Assembly: GCA_020025635.1 (NCBI GenBank)
Contig: JAHHRU010000010.1
Coordinates: 15,586 to 79,585 of the forward strand
DNA: 64,000 nucleotides
Origin: Allofournierella sp.
GTDB lineage: Bacteria > Bacillota > Clostridia > Oscillospirales > Ruminococcaceae
Direction: 5' to 3'
Within the stretch, counting starts at the first letter, position 1. Each line of letters begins with the position of its first letter. Both the position numbers and the translations under genes were made by a program. The notes under the pieces were generated by a model. That model searched no databases. It worked only from the letters and a program-made list of their open reading frames with translations, and was not told where the DNA came from. This document shows positions 1 to 7,950 of the stretch, in pieces.

Positions 1-11
1 ATAAGAAAGCA

Positions 12-35
12 CCGGGCTTTTTTGGCCCGGAAAAA
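12..35. terminator. Possible terminator hairpin upstream of murD
   Basis: CCGGGC (12-17) and GCCCGG (25-30) are perfect inverted repeats around a T-rich loop, with an A-run on the right side. An alternative AAAGC/GCTTT stem followed by a T-run would terminate a gene entering from the left. The upstream gene lies outside the window, so orientation is uncertain. Confidence 0.4.
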
Positions 36-68
36 CAGATCATGAAGCAAGGAAGGGCCGGGTTGAAT

Positions 69-1460
69 ATGCAGAAAGATCGGCAGCGGTTGGCTGACTT
101 CATCAAAGGAAAAAAGATCGCCTTTATCGGCGCAGGTGTGAGCCATAAAACGCTCATTCGTCAGTTTTGTGAAATGGGGGCTTTGGTCACCCTTTGCGAT
201 AAAAAAAAGCTGGAGGATTTCGGCGATTATGCCGAAGTCCTGAAAGAAGAGAAGGTCGCCCTCTCACTGGGCGAAAACTATCTGGAGGGGCTTCAAAATC
301 AGGATGTGATCATGCGCACCCCCGGTTTTGAATTTTATGCGCCTGCACTGCAGCAGGCCATTCAGGCAGGCAGCCTTGTGACCAGCGAAATGGAGCTGTT
401 CTTTGAGTACTGCCCCTGCGAGATCTGCGCCATCACCGGCTCAGACGGCAAGACCACCACATCCAGCCTGATCGCCGCCATGTATGAGGCCGCAGGCCGC
501 ACCGTGCACCTGGGCGGAAACATCGGTCGGGCGCTGCTGCCCATCCTGGATGAGATCCGCCCGGAGGATCAGGCGGTGGTGGAGCTGTCCAGCTTTCAGC
601 TGATCAGCATGCGCCGCAGCCCCAAGGTGGCCGTGGTCACCAATGTGACCCCCAATCATCTGGATCACCATAAGGATATGCAGGAGTATGTGGATGCAAA
701 ACGCAATATCCTTTTGTATCAGGATTCCACCTGCAAAGCTGTTCTGGGCTATGAAAACGACATCACCCGCAGCATGCAGGCAGACTGCAAGGGCAGCCAG
801 TGCTGGTTCACCCGGCTGCACACCACCGACAACGGTGCCTTCCTTCGGGAGGATGGGATGCTCTGCATGGCAGAGAACGGCGTGGTGACCCCGGTGCTGG
901 ACAAACAGGATGTGAAGCTGCCGGGCCTGCACAACATCGAAAACCTGCTGGCGGCCACGGCGGCTGTTTGGGGCCGTGTGCCGGTGGAGGCCATCCGTCA
1001 GGTGGGCAGCAGCTTCACCGGCGTGGAGCACCGCATCGAGCCGGTGCGCACCCTGGACGGCGTGCGCTGGTATAACGACTCCATTGCATCCAGCCCCACC
1101 CGCACCATTGCGGGCCTGCGCAGCTTTGAGCAGAAGCTCATCCTGATCGCCGGCGGCTACGATAAGAACATCCCCTATGAGCCGCTTGCTCCCGAGCTGG
1201 TGGAGCATGTGAAGGTTTTGGTGCTGATGGGTGCAACCGGGCCCAAGATCGAGGCGGCCCTGCGTGCCTGCCCGGGTTTTGAAGGGTGCGGCATGACCAT
1301 TTTGCACGCAGAGGATATGCAGGATGCGGTGAACAAAGCCCGCGGGGCAGCGGTGTCCGGCGATATTGTGACCCTGTCGCCCGCATCGGCCAGCTTTGAC
1401 CTTTACCCCAACTTTGAGGTTCGGGGCCGCCACTATAAGCAGCTGGTGAACGCTCTGTGA
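69..1460 (+). CDS. murD: UDP-N-acetylmuramoyl-L-alanine--D-glutamate ligase (MurD)
   Basis: Cytoplasmic Mur ligase that adds D-glutamate to UDP-MurNAc-L-Ala in peptidoglycan precursor synthesis, using ATP. The 463-residue product has the N-terminal nucleotide-sugar fold (KIAFIGAGVSHKTL), the central ATP loop GSDGKTTT near residues 124-131 (many family members read GTNGKTT), the TPNHLDHH segment, and the C-terminal YNDSIASSPTRT and LIAGGYDK motifs. An upstream in-frame ATG at 42 exists, but the ATG at 69 follows GGAAGG (51-56) and is preferred. The stop overlaps the GTG start of the next gene, so the two are probably co-transcribed. Family length is normal. Confidence 0.95.
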   Translation: MQKDRQRLADFIKGKKIAFIGAGVSHKTLIRQFCEMGALVTLCDKKKLEDFGDYAEVLKEEKVALSLGENYLEGLQNQDVIMRTPGFEFYAPALQQAIQAGSLVTSEMELFFEYCPCEICAITGSDGKTTTSSLIAAMYEAAGRTVHLGGNIGRALLPILDEIRPEDQAVVELSSFQLISMRRSPKVAVVTNVTPNHLDHHKDMQEYVDAKRNILLYQDSTCKAVLGYENDITRSMQADCKGSQCWFTRLHTTDNGAFLREDGMLCMAENGVVTPVLDKQDVKLPGLHNIENLLAATAAVWGRVPVEAIRQVGSSFTGVEHRIEPVRTLDGVRWYNDSIASSPTRTIAGLRSFEQKLILIAGGYDKNIPYEPLAPELVEHVKVLVLMGATGPKIEAALRACPGFEGCGMTILHAEDMQDAVNKARGAAVSGDIVTLSPASASFDLYPNFEVRGRHYKQLVNAL

Positions 1461-2242
1461 TCCAGCGGGTGGAGGGCCCCAAAGCCGTACACCGATACAA
1501 AAGCGCCCTGAACGGCGGCATGGGCCTGGTGGAATGCATGCTGGGCAGCCGCTTAACAGCCTTTGAAACGGTGCCCGGCAGCGGCTGGAGCTTTTACACC
1601 GGCGGATCCAAGGAGCCGCCCTTTGCGCTTGCGGTGCGGGGGAGCTCTGCGTGGATGGCCGGCAGCGCCTGCCCCGAGCAGCTGGCCCTGCTTTTGAAGG
1701 TGATGGGGGTGAGCCGGCTCACCGCAAATGCCGGGGCTGTTTTGCCGCAGGGCTGGCAGCAGCAGGAACAGCTTTCTGTTTTTCAGCAAAAACCGGGCAA
1801 AAGTGCCCGGGCAGAAGAGCTGCCAAAGGGCTTTTGGCTGAACCGTGAGCCAAGCCTTTGGCAGACAGCCCGGCTTGTGGCTTTGCAGCCCGGGTTTGAC
1901 CCGCAGGCAAGAGACAATTTCTATGCGGACAGCTGCGCTTTGTGCAACCGGGGGCTTGCCCGTGTCTGGGCGGCCGAAGCCGAAGAGGGGCTTGCTGCAA
2001 CGGCAGGGGCGTATGGGCTTTATGAAGAGCTTGCGCTGCTTTCAGCTGTATATACCCACCCAGAGTACCGCAGGCGGCACCTGGGCCGAAGCCTTGTGGC
2101 GCAGCTTGGCCAAAGCCTTTGCGGTGACGGATACACTGTGACACTGGAATGCGCCCCCGGCAGGGAAGCGTTTTATCAGGCCATGGGCTTTGAGCCTGCC
2201 GGCTTTGTCCAGAAGGCAGCGGCCCCAGACGAATGTTTTTAA
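1457..2242 (+). CDS. GNAT family N-acetyltransferase
   Basis: The 261-residue product starts at a GTG that overlaps the murD stop (GTGA), indicating translational coupling. The C-terminal third carries a GNAT acetyl-CoA fold: a beta strand ending in VYTHPEYRRRHLGRSL, where the R-rich turn corresponds to the pyrophosphate-binding Q/RxxGxG/A motif, then FYQAMGFEPAGF near residues 235-250. The N-terminal 130 residues are not recognised. The acyl acceptor cannot be told from sequence; the neighbouring murD and PLP genes suggest amino-acid or wall metabolism only by association. Confidence 0.8.
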   Translation: MIQRVEGPKAVHRYKSALNGGMGLVECMLGSRLTAFETVPGSGWSFYTGGSKEPPFALAVRGSSAWMAGSACPEQLALLLKVMGVSRLTANAGAVLPQGWQQQEQLSVFQQKPGKSARAEELPKGFWLNREPSLWQTARLVALQPGFDPQARDNFYADSCALCNRGLARVWAAEAEEGLAATAGAYGLYEELALLSAVYTHPEYRRRHLGRSLVAQLGQSLCGDGYTVTLECAPGREAFYQAMGFEPAGFVQKAAAPDECF

Positions 2243-2280
2243 AAATTCAAAATACGATCAAAAGAAAAGGATGCAACAGA

Positions 2281-3546
2281 ATGTTAGAGCAGTTTTATGA
2301 TTTTTCTTCCCGGCTGCTGGAGCTGGACAAACAGGCTATGGAGCTTTGCAAGCCGGAGTTTGAAAAGGTGGAGGCCATCCGGGATTACAACCAGGTGAAA
2401 ATGCTGAAAGCCTTCACCGAAAACCATGTGGCGGCAAACCATCTAGTGGGCACCACCGGCTATGGTTATGATGATGCGGGCCGTGACAAGCTGGATCAGG
2501 TGTTTGCACAGGTGGTGGGCGCAGAGGATGCGCTCTGCCGCTCCCATTTTCTTTCCGGCACCCATGCCCTCACAGTGGCCCTGTTCGGCCTGCTGCGGGC
2601 GGGGGATACCCTGCTGGCTGCCACCGGCCGCCCCTATGACACCCTGGAAGGGGTGATCGGCATCGGCGATGCGGGCAAGGGCTGCGGAACTCTGGCCGAG
2701 TACGGCGTAAAATACGACGAAGTGCCGCTGCTGGGCGGCTGCGAACCGGATTATGAGAACATTGCAAAGAAAGCCCCCGGCGCCAAGGTGTGCCACATCC
2801 AGCGCAGCCGCGGCTATTCCAGCCGGCCCGCATTCAGCCTGGAAACCATCGAAAAGGTCATCAAGGCTGCCCGCAGCACCAATCCGGATATCATTGTGAT
2901 GGTGGACAACTGCTACGGCGAATTCACCCAGACCCGTGAGCCCATTGCCGCAGGCGCTGACCTGATCGTGGGCAGCTTCATCAAAAACCCGGGCGGCGGA
3001 ATTGCGCCCACCGGCGGCTATGTGGCCGGCCGGGCCGACCTGGTGGAGCTGTGCGGCCATCGCCTGACCTGCCCCGGCACCGGCCGTGAGCTGGGCAGCA
3101 CACTGGACAGCCTGCGCCAGATGTATCTGGGCCTTTACTATGCTCCCGGCGTTACCGCCGAGGCTGTAAAAACCAGCATCTACGCCAGCTGCCTGCTGGA
3201 ACTGATGGGCAAAAACCCCATTCCCCGTTATACCGACCCCCGCAACGATATCGTGACCAGCTTTGACTGCGGCAACCCCGAGGCGCTGATCGACTTCTGC
3301 CAGGGCATTCAGGCCGGCAGCCCGGTGGACAGCTTCGTGGCCCCCGAGCCCTATGCAATGGCCGGTTACAATGATGAAGTGATCATGGCCGCCGGTGCCT
3401 TTACCAGCGGAAGCAGCATCGAGCTGAGCTGTGACGGCCCGCTGCGTGAGCCGTTCACTGCCTACTTACAGGGCGGCCTGAACTTTGCCGCCAGCCGTGC
3501 TGGTGTACTGCTGGCCATTCAGCGTGCATTCAAAAACGAATTGTAA
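2281..3546 (+). CDS. Methionine gamma-lyase family (aluminium resistance-like) PLP enzyme
   Basis: A 421-residue fold-type I PLP enzyme of the Met_gamma_lyase/aluminium-resistance family (PF06838), related to cystathionine lyases and common in Firmicutes. Visible features are the cofactor-pocket stretch SHFLSGTHAL, the aspartate motif VDNCYGEFTQ, and the probable Schiff-base lysine at about residue 235 in SFIKNPGGG. The ATG at 2281 is chosen over one at 2233 because AAAAGGA lies at proper spacing and the upstream 16 residues look non-coding. It lies 38 bases after the GNAT gene and ends the murD operon. The physiological substrate is unknown. Confidence 0.88.
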   Translation: MLEQFYDFSSRLLELDKQAMELCKPEFEKVEAIRDYNQVKMLKAFTENHVAANHLVGTTGYGYDDAGRDKLDQVFAQVVGAEDALCRSHFLSGTHALTVALFGLLRAGDTLLAATGRPYDTLEGVIGIGDAGKGCGTLAEYGVKYDEVPLLGGCEPDYENIAKKAPGAKVCHIQRSRGYSSRPAFSLETIEKVIKAARSTNPDIIVMVDNCYGEFTQTREPIAAGADLIVGSFIKNPGGGIAPTGGYVAGRADLVELCGHRLTCPGTGRELGSTLDSLRQMYLGLYYAPGVTAEAVKTSIYASCLLELMGKNPIPRYTDPRNDIVTSFDCGNPEALIDFCQGIQAGSPVDSFVAPEPYAMAGYNDEVIMAAGAFTSGSSIELSCDGPLREPFTAYLQGGLNFAASRAGVLLAIQRAFKNEL

Positions 3547-3597
3547 TTTGTTTTATAAAATAAACTGAATGTATTTAAAATAGCGTTGAAATGACCC

Positions 3598-3637
3598 AAA
3601 GCTCCGGCCGCACCATGCAGCCGGAGCTTTCCTGTTT
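3598..3637 (+). terminator. Terminator of the murD operon
   Basis: AAAGCTCCGGC and GCCGGAGCTTT pair perfectly around an 11-base loop and are followed by a broken T-run (CCTGTTTTT). The stop of the PLP enzyme lies 52 bases upstream. The rest of 3547-3953 is AT-rich leader and promoter DNA with no convincing gene. Confidence 0.85.
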
Positions 3638-3851
3638 TTGGCAGAGAGGGGGCTGTTCTTTCCCCAAAAATCACCGGAAGAAACCCAAAATAAAAGCCGA
3701 AAAAAAGCCGAAAAAAAGGTCTGCCGATCGGCTTTTCAAAGGAATGTGGAATATTTAACAAAACAGAGACGGCGTTTTTGTGGCATCTGACAAAAAACGA
3801 AAAGGCAAAATAAAGATGTAAAAGTATCCCCAAAAGGCTGGATTTGTCACT

Positions 3852-3879
3852 TGCTATTTGCAGATAAACTGATTATAAT
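3852..3879 (+). promoter_or_regulatory. Promoter of the Kef-type antiporter gene
   Basis: TTGCTA (3852-3857), 16-base spacer, TATAAT (3874-3879). The transcript would start near 3886 and carry a leader of about 68 bases that includes two GCCGGC palindromes. Confidence 0.65.
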
Positions 3880-3909
3880 ATCCTTCTGTTAAAAAGAAAA
3901 ATATTTGAT

Positions 3910-3927
3910 GCCGGCAGGAGTGCCGGC
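3910..3927 (+). promoter_or_regulatory. Leader hairpin or operator with tandem GCCGGC palindromes
   Basis: GCCGGC at 3910-3915 and again at 3922-3927, separated by AGGAGT. Each half is self-complementary and together they can form a short hairpin just upstream of the strong ribosome site AGAAGGAG (3937-3944). It may modulate translation or bind a protein; the role is unknown. Confidence 0.35.
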
Positions 3928-3953
3928 AATCCAGAGAGAAGGAGATTTTAGAG

Positions 3954-5243
3954 ATGTCATACACTTATCTTGCGGATCTGGCACTGATCCTTCTGGCCAC
4001 CAAGGCACTGAGCATGCTTACCGGCAAGCTCCAGCTGCCCCAGGTCGTGGGTGCACTCGTGGCCGGCCTTTTGCTTGGACCGGCGGTTCTGGGTGTGATC
4101 CAGCCCAATGAGTTCCTCACTCAGGTTGCAGAGCTGGGTGTTGTGGTGATCATGTTCAATGCAGGCATGGGCACCGATATCAACGAACTGAAGCAGACCG
4201 GTAAGGCCGGCTTCATCATTGCTGTGGCGGGCGTTCTGATCCCGCTGGGCATGGGCGCCGGCCTGATGTATTTCTTCAATACCGGCGAACTGGCTATGGA
4301 AGGCAACAAGATGCTGCAGGACCTGTTCCTGGGCACTGTGCTGACCGCTACCTCTGTAAGCATCACAGTCGAGACCCTGAAAGAGCTGGGCAAGCTTTCC
4401 ACCAAGGTGGGCAACACCATCCTGGCCGCTGCCCTGATCGATGACGTGCTGGGCCTGATCTGCCTGACCATGGTTACCAGCCTGGCCGGCACCGGCGTCA
4501 AGATCAGCGTTGTGCTGCTGAAGATCGTTCTGTTCTTTGTGTTTGCCGGTGTTATGGGCGTTGTGGTCAGCAAGTTCGGCAACTGGTACGAGACCAAGGT
4601 CCGCGACCGGAACCTGCACCGCTATCCCATCTTTGCATTCGTGCTCTGCCTTTTCATGGCTTATGCCGCAGAAGAGTGGTTCGGTGTGGCTGACATCATC
4701 GGCGCTTTTGCTGCCGGCCTGATCGTCACCACCACCCCCAAGGCAGCATATACTTCCAGCAAGTTCAGCCCCCTGTCTTACCTGCTGCTGACCCCGGTGT
4801 TCTTTGCAAACCTGGGCCTGAAGGTGACCCTGCCCAAGATGGATGTGACCCTGGTCGTGTTCACCGTTCTGCTGGTCATCATCGGCATCGGCTCCAAGCT
4901 CATCGGCTGCGGCCTGGGCGCAAAAATGTTCGGCTTCAAGGGCCGCCAGTGCGTGCAGATCGGCTGCGGCATGGCCTGCCGTGGTGAGGTTGCGCTGATC
5001 GTTGCAAACAAGGGTATGGCAATGAATGTGGTCAACCCCATCTTCTTCGGCCCCATCATCATCCTGGTGGTGTGCTGCGCTGTGTTCACTCCCATCATGC
5101 TGAAGGCTGCCTTCAAGGGTGAGAGCGATTACGAAGGTCTGGTTGAGAGCGGCCTGGTTGAAAATCTGCAGATGGAAGAGCAGATGGATATGGTTGCAAG
5201 CCAGATGATGGAAAACGAGAAAAAGCGTCAGAACAAGCAGTAA
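3954..5243 (+). CDS. Cation:proton antiporter, CPA2/Kef family
   Basis: A 429-residue integral membrane protein with 12-13 hydrophobic segments typical of the Na+/H+ exchanger domain (PF00999). Visible motifs include LPQVVGALVAGLLLGPAVLG in the first repeat, TATSVSITVETLKELGKL, the paired aspartates AALIDDVLG that bind the transported cation or proton in this family, and GAFAAGLIV. There is no RCK/TrkA-N domain; the C-terminus ends in a charged, methionine-rich tail. It is monocistronic with its own promoter and terminator. Exchange of K+ or Na+ for H+ is likely, but ion specificity cannot be read from sequence. Confidence 0.9.
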   Translation: MSYTYLADLALILLATKALSMLTGKLQLPQVVGALVAGLLLGPAVLGVIQPNEFLTQVAELGVVVIMFNAGMGTDINELKQTGKAGFIIAVAGVLIPLGMGAGLMYFFNTGELAMEGNKMLQDLFLGTVLTATSVSITVETLKELGKLSTKVGNTILAAALIDDVLGLICLTMVTSLAGTGVKISVVLLKIVLFFVFAGVMGVVVSKFGNWYETKVRDRNLHRYPIFAFVLCLFMAYAAEEWFGVADIIGAFAAGLIVTTTPKAAYTSSKFSPLSYLLLTPVFFANLGLKVTLPKMDVTLVVFTVLLVIIGIGSKLIGCGLGAKMFGFKGRQCVQIGCGMACRGEVALIVANKGMAMNVVNPIFFGPIIILVVCCAVFTPIMLKAAFKGESDYEGLVESGLVENLQMEEQMDMVASQMMENEKKRQNKQ

Positions 5244-5271
5244 GCGCTTTTTCAGCTTTCAAAGCAAATCG

Positions 5272-5306
5272 AAAAAAGGCTGTGCGAACATTCACACAGC
5301 CTTTTT
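5272..5306. terminator. Bidirectional terminator between convergent genes
   Basis: A6, GGCTGTG (5278-5284), short loop, CACAGCC (5295-5301), T5. The A- and T-runs let it end both the antiporter transcript and the convergent MBL hydrolase transcript. Confidence 0.9.
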
Positions 5307-5308
5307 GT

Positions 5309-5920
5309 TTACGGCATTTTTAAAACGGCCACCTGAGCAGGGGTGTCTGGCCCAAGCTCCAGGGAAGGGGTGTTGTAACAATGCACAGCTTCCTTTGGAA
5401 ACAGCCGGGTGAAGTCCTGCACCGTGCAAAGCTCGGGAAAGCCTTTTTCGCCGCTGCGGTAGTGCATGGGGATAACCACACGGGCGCAAAGGGCCTCTGC
5501 CGCAGCTTTTGCCATCACAGGGTCAACGGTGTAGGTGCCGCCAATGGGCAGCAAAACCGCATCACAGGGGCCGATGGCAGCTGCCTGCTCTGGGCTGAGC
5601 GCTGTGCCCAGATCTCCCAGATGCGCCACAGTGAGCCCTTTGGCGGTGAAGGTGCGGATGGTGTTTTTGCCCCGCAGACGGCCCTGCTGGTCATCGTGCA
5701 TGCTTTCGACCTCACGCACAGTGAACGGGGAAGGGCGGGGGCTCAGCAGCGTTACCCCCTGCCGGAAGGCGTGATCGAAGTGCTCATGGCTGCAAAAGAC
5801 CTCATGGGCCTGTGTGTGGATGTCAGCCATGCCCTGCACCTGTTCAAAGGGGTCCAAAAGGATCTGATAGTCGTCTGCTTCCAACAGGAAACAGGAATGG
5901 CCGAGCCAGGTGATGTTCAT
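5309..5920 (-). CDS. MBL-fold metal-dependent hydrolase
   Basis: A 203-residue single-domain metallo-beta-lactamase-fold protein close to the UPF0173 group. It shows the N-terminal ITWLGHSCFLLEADD strand-turn, the metal-binding HEHFDH near residues 45-50, the HLGDLG metal ligand segment and VIPMHYRSG near residue 150. The substrate is unknown; relatives are mostly uncharacterised. ATG at 5920 follows AGGAGG with 9-base spacing. It appears to be a single-gene unit. Confidence 0.88.
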   Translation of the reverse strand: MNITWLGHSCFLLEADDYQILLDPFEQVQGMADIHTQAHEVFCSHEHFDHAFRQGVTLLSPRPSPFTVREVESMHDDQQGRLRGKNTIRTFTAKGLTVAHLGDLGTALSPEQAAAIGPCDAVLLPIGGTYTVDPVMAKAAAEALCARVVIPMHYRSGEKGFPELCTVQDFTRLFPKEAVHCYNTPSLELGPDTPAQVAVLKMP

Positions 5921-5988
5921 GGAAAAAGCCTCCTTTTGTGTGAAACGGATGTTGGCTTCATTATATCCGGATATGGGGGATAAGTCAA

Positions 5989-6031
5989 AAAAGGCGCGCG
6001 GCTCTCTTTTTGGGAAAGCTGCACGCCTTTT
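5989..6031. terminator. Terminator downstream of the DegV gene
   Basis: AAAAGGCG...CGCCTTTT stem of about 15 pairs with one mismatch. On the minus strand it is followed by a T-run immediately after the DegV stop. It also insulates the MBL hydrolase gene. Confidence 0.85.
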
Positions 6032-6036
6032 GGCGT

Positions 6037-6888
6037 TTATTGCCCGCCTTTTACAAAAAAGGCAATGCCGGCGGCCCCGGGGCCGGTATGGGTGCCCACA
6101 ACGGTTCCGATGTGTTTGCAGGCAGGCTCTGCAAGGCCGAGATTTGAGGTGAGATACCGGGTCACCGGCTCTGCGGCACGGCGGTGGGCCGTGTAGCCCA
6201 CAAGACAGCCCATTTCAGGGTCGATGCCGCCCTCGGCGTCCAGCATTTTGAACAGCTGCACATAAGCGCCGGGCATACCACGGGCTTTTCCCGCAAGGCT
6301 CACCTTGCCCTCCCGTAGGACCACCAGGGGCTTGATGCCCAGAATGCTTCCGGCAAAGGCCTCCGCACCGGAAAGCCGGCCGCCCTTGCGGAAATATTTT
6401 AAATCGTTCACCACAGCCAGGATCCGGACCCGGTTTTTTTCTTTTTCCAGCGTGCTCACGATCTGGTCAACGGATTTTTCCTCGCAGCGCATGCGCAGAG
6501 CCAGCCGCACCAGCAGCTGAAGGCCCAGGGTGGCGTTCAGGCTGTCCACGATATGGATGCCCTCATAGCCGCAGGTGGCGGCAGCGATCCGGGCCGACTG
6601 GCAGGTGCCGGAAAGCCGGCTGGAAAGCAGGATGGCGATCAGCTCATCGCCATCGTCCCGGGCGGCCTCAAAATGGGTGAGGAAAAGGCCGGGGCTGGGC
6701 TGGCTTGTGGTGGGAAGCTCCTTGCAGGCTTCCAGCTTTGCGTAAAATTCATCCGGGGTCAGGTCCAGGCCGTCCCGGTAGCTGATGCCGTCCTCAAAGG
6801 TCACCTGAAGCGGAACCAGTTCAAGACCCAGACGCGCAGCCTCATGAGGCAGGATGTCGGCAGTGGAATCGGTTAAAATGCGGATCAT
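6037..6888 (-). CDS. DegV family fatty-acid-binding protein (FakB-like)
   Basis: A 283-residue DegV-family protein. Characterised members (FakB) present a fatty acid to the kinase FakA, feeding exogenous acyl chains into phospholipid synthesis. Visible family motifs are ILTDSTADI at the N-terminus, TTSQPSPG near residues 60-67, SSRLSGTCQSA near residue 90, the RKGGRLSG segment, and the C-terminal GTHTGPGA that helps bind the carboxylate. The ATG at 6888 follows AAAGGAG; a longer frame upstream overlaps the MarR gene and is rejected. It lies 25 bases after the marR stop, so the two form an operon. No fakA-like gene is in the window. Confidence 0.9.
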   Translation of the reverse strand: MIRILTDSTADILPHEAARLGLELVPLQVTFEDGISYRDGLDLTPDEFYAKLEACKELPTTSQPSPGLFLTHFEAARDDGDELIAILLSSRLSGTCQSARIAAATCGYEGIHIVDSLNATLGLQLLVRLALRMRCEEKSVDQIVSTLEKEKNRVRILAVVNDLKYFRKGGRLSGAEAFAGSILGIKPLVVLREGKVSLAGKARGMPGAYVQLFKMLDAEGGIDPEMGCLVGYTAHRRAAEPVTRYLTSNLGLAEPACKHIGTVVGTHTGPGAAGIAFFVKGGQ

Positions 6889-6913
6889 ATTTGAGCTCCT
6901 TTCGCTGTGTGTC

Positions 6914-7354
6914 TCAAAGACTGGTGAAAAAATCATGCAGGTTGTTGAGGGCACGGACCAGGTCCCGGGTTTCTTCCGGGCCCAAGTTGCGGCAGACCCC
7001 GTTCACCAGATGCTGATGAAATTCGGTATGGTGGTCCAGCGCCGCACCGGCCCGCTCGGTCAGGTGCACGGTGACCCGGCGGCGGTCCTGCTGGCTGCGC
7101 TGGCGGATGAGGTATCCTTTTTGTTCCAGCGTTTTAACGGCAATGGTCAGGGTGCTGGCCGTTACCCGCAGCTTTGCGGCAAGTTCGCTCATGCTGGGGT
7201 CCTCTCCGCTGTTCTGCACCGTTTCCAGCACATGCAGCTCGCTCACCGAAAGATTTTTGCAGGGCCCATGAGCAAGGCTGGCTTCTTCCAGATGCAGCAC
7301 ATCGTTGAATACCTCCACCAGAAAACGGTTGATGTCCCGTTCAGACTCGTTCAC
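6914..7354 (-). CDS. MarR family regulator, FabT-like
   Basis: A 146-residue winged-helix MarR repressor: N-terminal dimer helix, LSVSELHVLETVQ, recognition region MSELAAKLRVTASTLTIAVKTLEQKGY, wing RQRSQQDRRRVTVHLTERG-like, and C-terminal helices. The start is GTG with AGGTGA upstream. It is probably co-transcribed with the fatty-acid-binding DegV gene. The promoter holds a palindrome matching 15 of 16 defined bases of the streptococcal FabT box as I recall it. I infer an autoregulated lipid-homeostasis regulator; a redox or drug-responsive MarR cannot be excluded. Confidence 0.85.
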   Translation of the reverse strand: MNESERDINRFLVEVFNDVLHLEEASLAHGPCKNLSVSELHVLETVQNSGEDPSMSELAAKLRVTASTLTIAVKTLEQKGYLIRQRSQQDRRRVTVHLTERAGAALDHHTEFHQHLVNGVCRNLGPEETRDLVRALNNLHDFFTSL

Positions 7355-7384
7355 AAGATCACCTCGCTGCTTTTTGAAAAAATA

Positions 7385-7399
7385 GTTTTAAGTTCAAAC
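7385..7399. promoter_or_regulatory. Operator-like palindrome at the marR start site
   Basis: GTTTTAAGTTCAAAC is an imperfect palindrome (GTTT...AAAC) covering the expected transcription start of the marR-degV operon. It resembles the upstream FabT-like box only partly (about 10 of 16 bases). Confidence 0.5.
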
Positions 7400-7406
7400 A
7401 AAATTG

Positions 7407-7435
7407 ATTATAGCGGGCCTTACGGGAATTGTCAA
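7407..7435 (-). promoter_or_regulatory. Near-perfect promoter of the marR-degV operon
   Basis: Read on the minus strand: TTGACA (7435-7430), 17-base spacer, TATAAT (7412-7407). Both hexamers are full consensus, the strongest-looking sigma-A promoter in the window. This fits a gene normally held down by a repressor. Confidence 0.92.
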
Positions 7436-7438
7436 TGT

Positions 7439-7455
7439 ATTTTGATATTCAAACT
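7439..7455. promoter_or_regulatory. FabT-box-like operator
   Basis: Minus strand AGTTTGAATATCAAAAT; the core TTTGATATTCAAA is a perfect palindrome around TAT. It sits a few bases upstream of the -35 box of the marR-degV promoter. Similarity to the FabT consensus AGTTTGANTATCAAATT is from memory; binding is inferred. Confidence 0.65.
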
Positions 7456-7466
7456 ATATTTGGGGT

Positions 7467-7505
7467 AAAAAAACAGCCGTCCGTCATAATCAGCGGAACG
7501 GCTGT
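7467..7505 (-). terminator. Terminator of the cyclophilin-cls-DUF3842 operon
   Basis: ACAGCCGT (7473-7480) pairs with ACGGCTGT (7498-7505); on the minus strand the stem is followed by seven T residues. Confidence 0.88.
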
Positions 7506-7518
7506 GCAAAACCATCGG

Positions 7519-7923
7519 TCACAGAAGGGCCAGGATGCGTGTGACCGCATCCTGAATGTAATCGTTCAAAGGCAGATCCGGAAGCCCGGCAATGCTGATG
7601 CAGCACTTGCTGGAAGGGATCAGGACCTTTTTGGCCGGGCTGTCGGCCACAGCCAGAGCCATGGCCGGGCTGCATTCACCCAGCATGCTGTTGGCGATCA
7701 CAAGCCCGATGGGGCCGGCCAGGATGTCGGCCCGGCCGGCGTTTACGATCACCGCGTTTTCGCCGGTTGCCCCGGCGGAGGCCCCGGCCCGAAGCATGGC
7801 GCTGGTGGCCATGGCATTGGTGCCCACGGCAATGATCTGTTCATTGCAGCCGGCCAGGCGCAGCTTTTCGATCAGGCTGCGGCCAAAGCCGCCGCCCTGG
7901 CTGTCGATAACAACGATTTTCAT
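7519..7923 (-). CDS. DUF3842 family protein
   Basis: A 134-residue protein matching the DUF3842 family of Clostridia. It begins with a Rossmann-like strand and glycine loop (KIVVIDSQGGGFGRSLIEKL), then repeated Ala/Gly-rich segments such as GTNAMATSAMLRAGASAGATG, and a cysteine pair (KCCISIAG) near residue 108. Function is unknown; the fold looks nucleotide-binding. It is the last gene of a three-gene operon, 27 bases after cardiolipin synthase. AAGGAG lies somewhat far (13 bases) from the ATG, so a weak start is possible. Confidence 0.85.
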   Translation of the reverse strand: MKIVVIDSQGGGFGRSLIEKLRLAGCNEQIIAVGTNAMATSAMLRAGASAGATGENAVIVNAGRADILAGPIGLVIANSMLGECSPAMALAVADSPAKKVLIPSSKCCISIAGLPDLPLNDYIQDAVTRILALL

Positions 7924-7950
7924 AATGGATGCAGTTCTCCTTCAAAGCTG

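Noticed and set aside
441..1433. 330-codon minus-strand frame opposite murD
   Set aside because: Shadow of a GC-rich coding strand; His/Gln/Gly-rich translation, no ribosome site, murD is certain.
3519..3833. 104-codon minus-strand frame in the gap before the antiporter
   Set aside because: Runs through the murD-operon terminator, no ribosome site, low-complexity Phe-rich translation.
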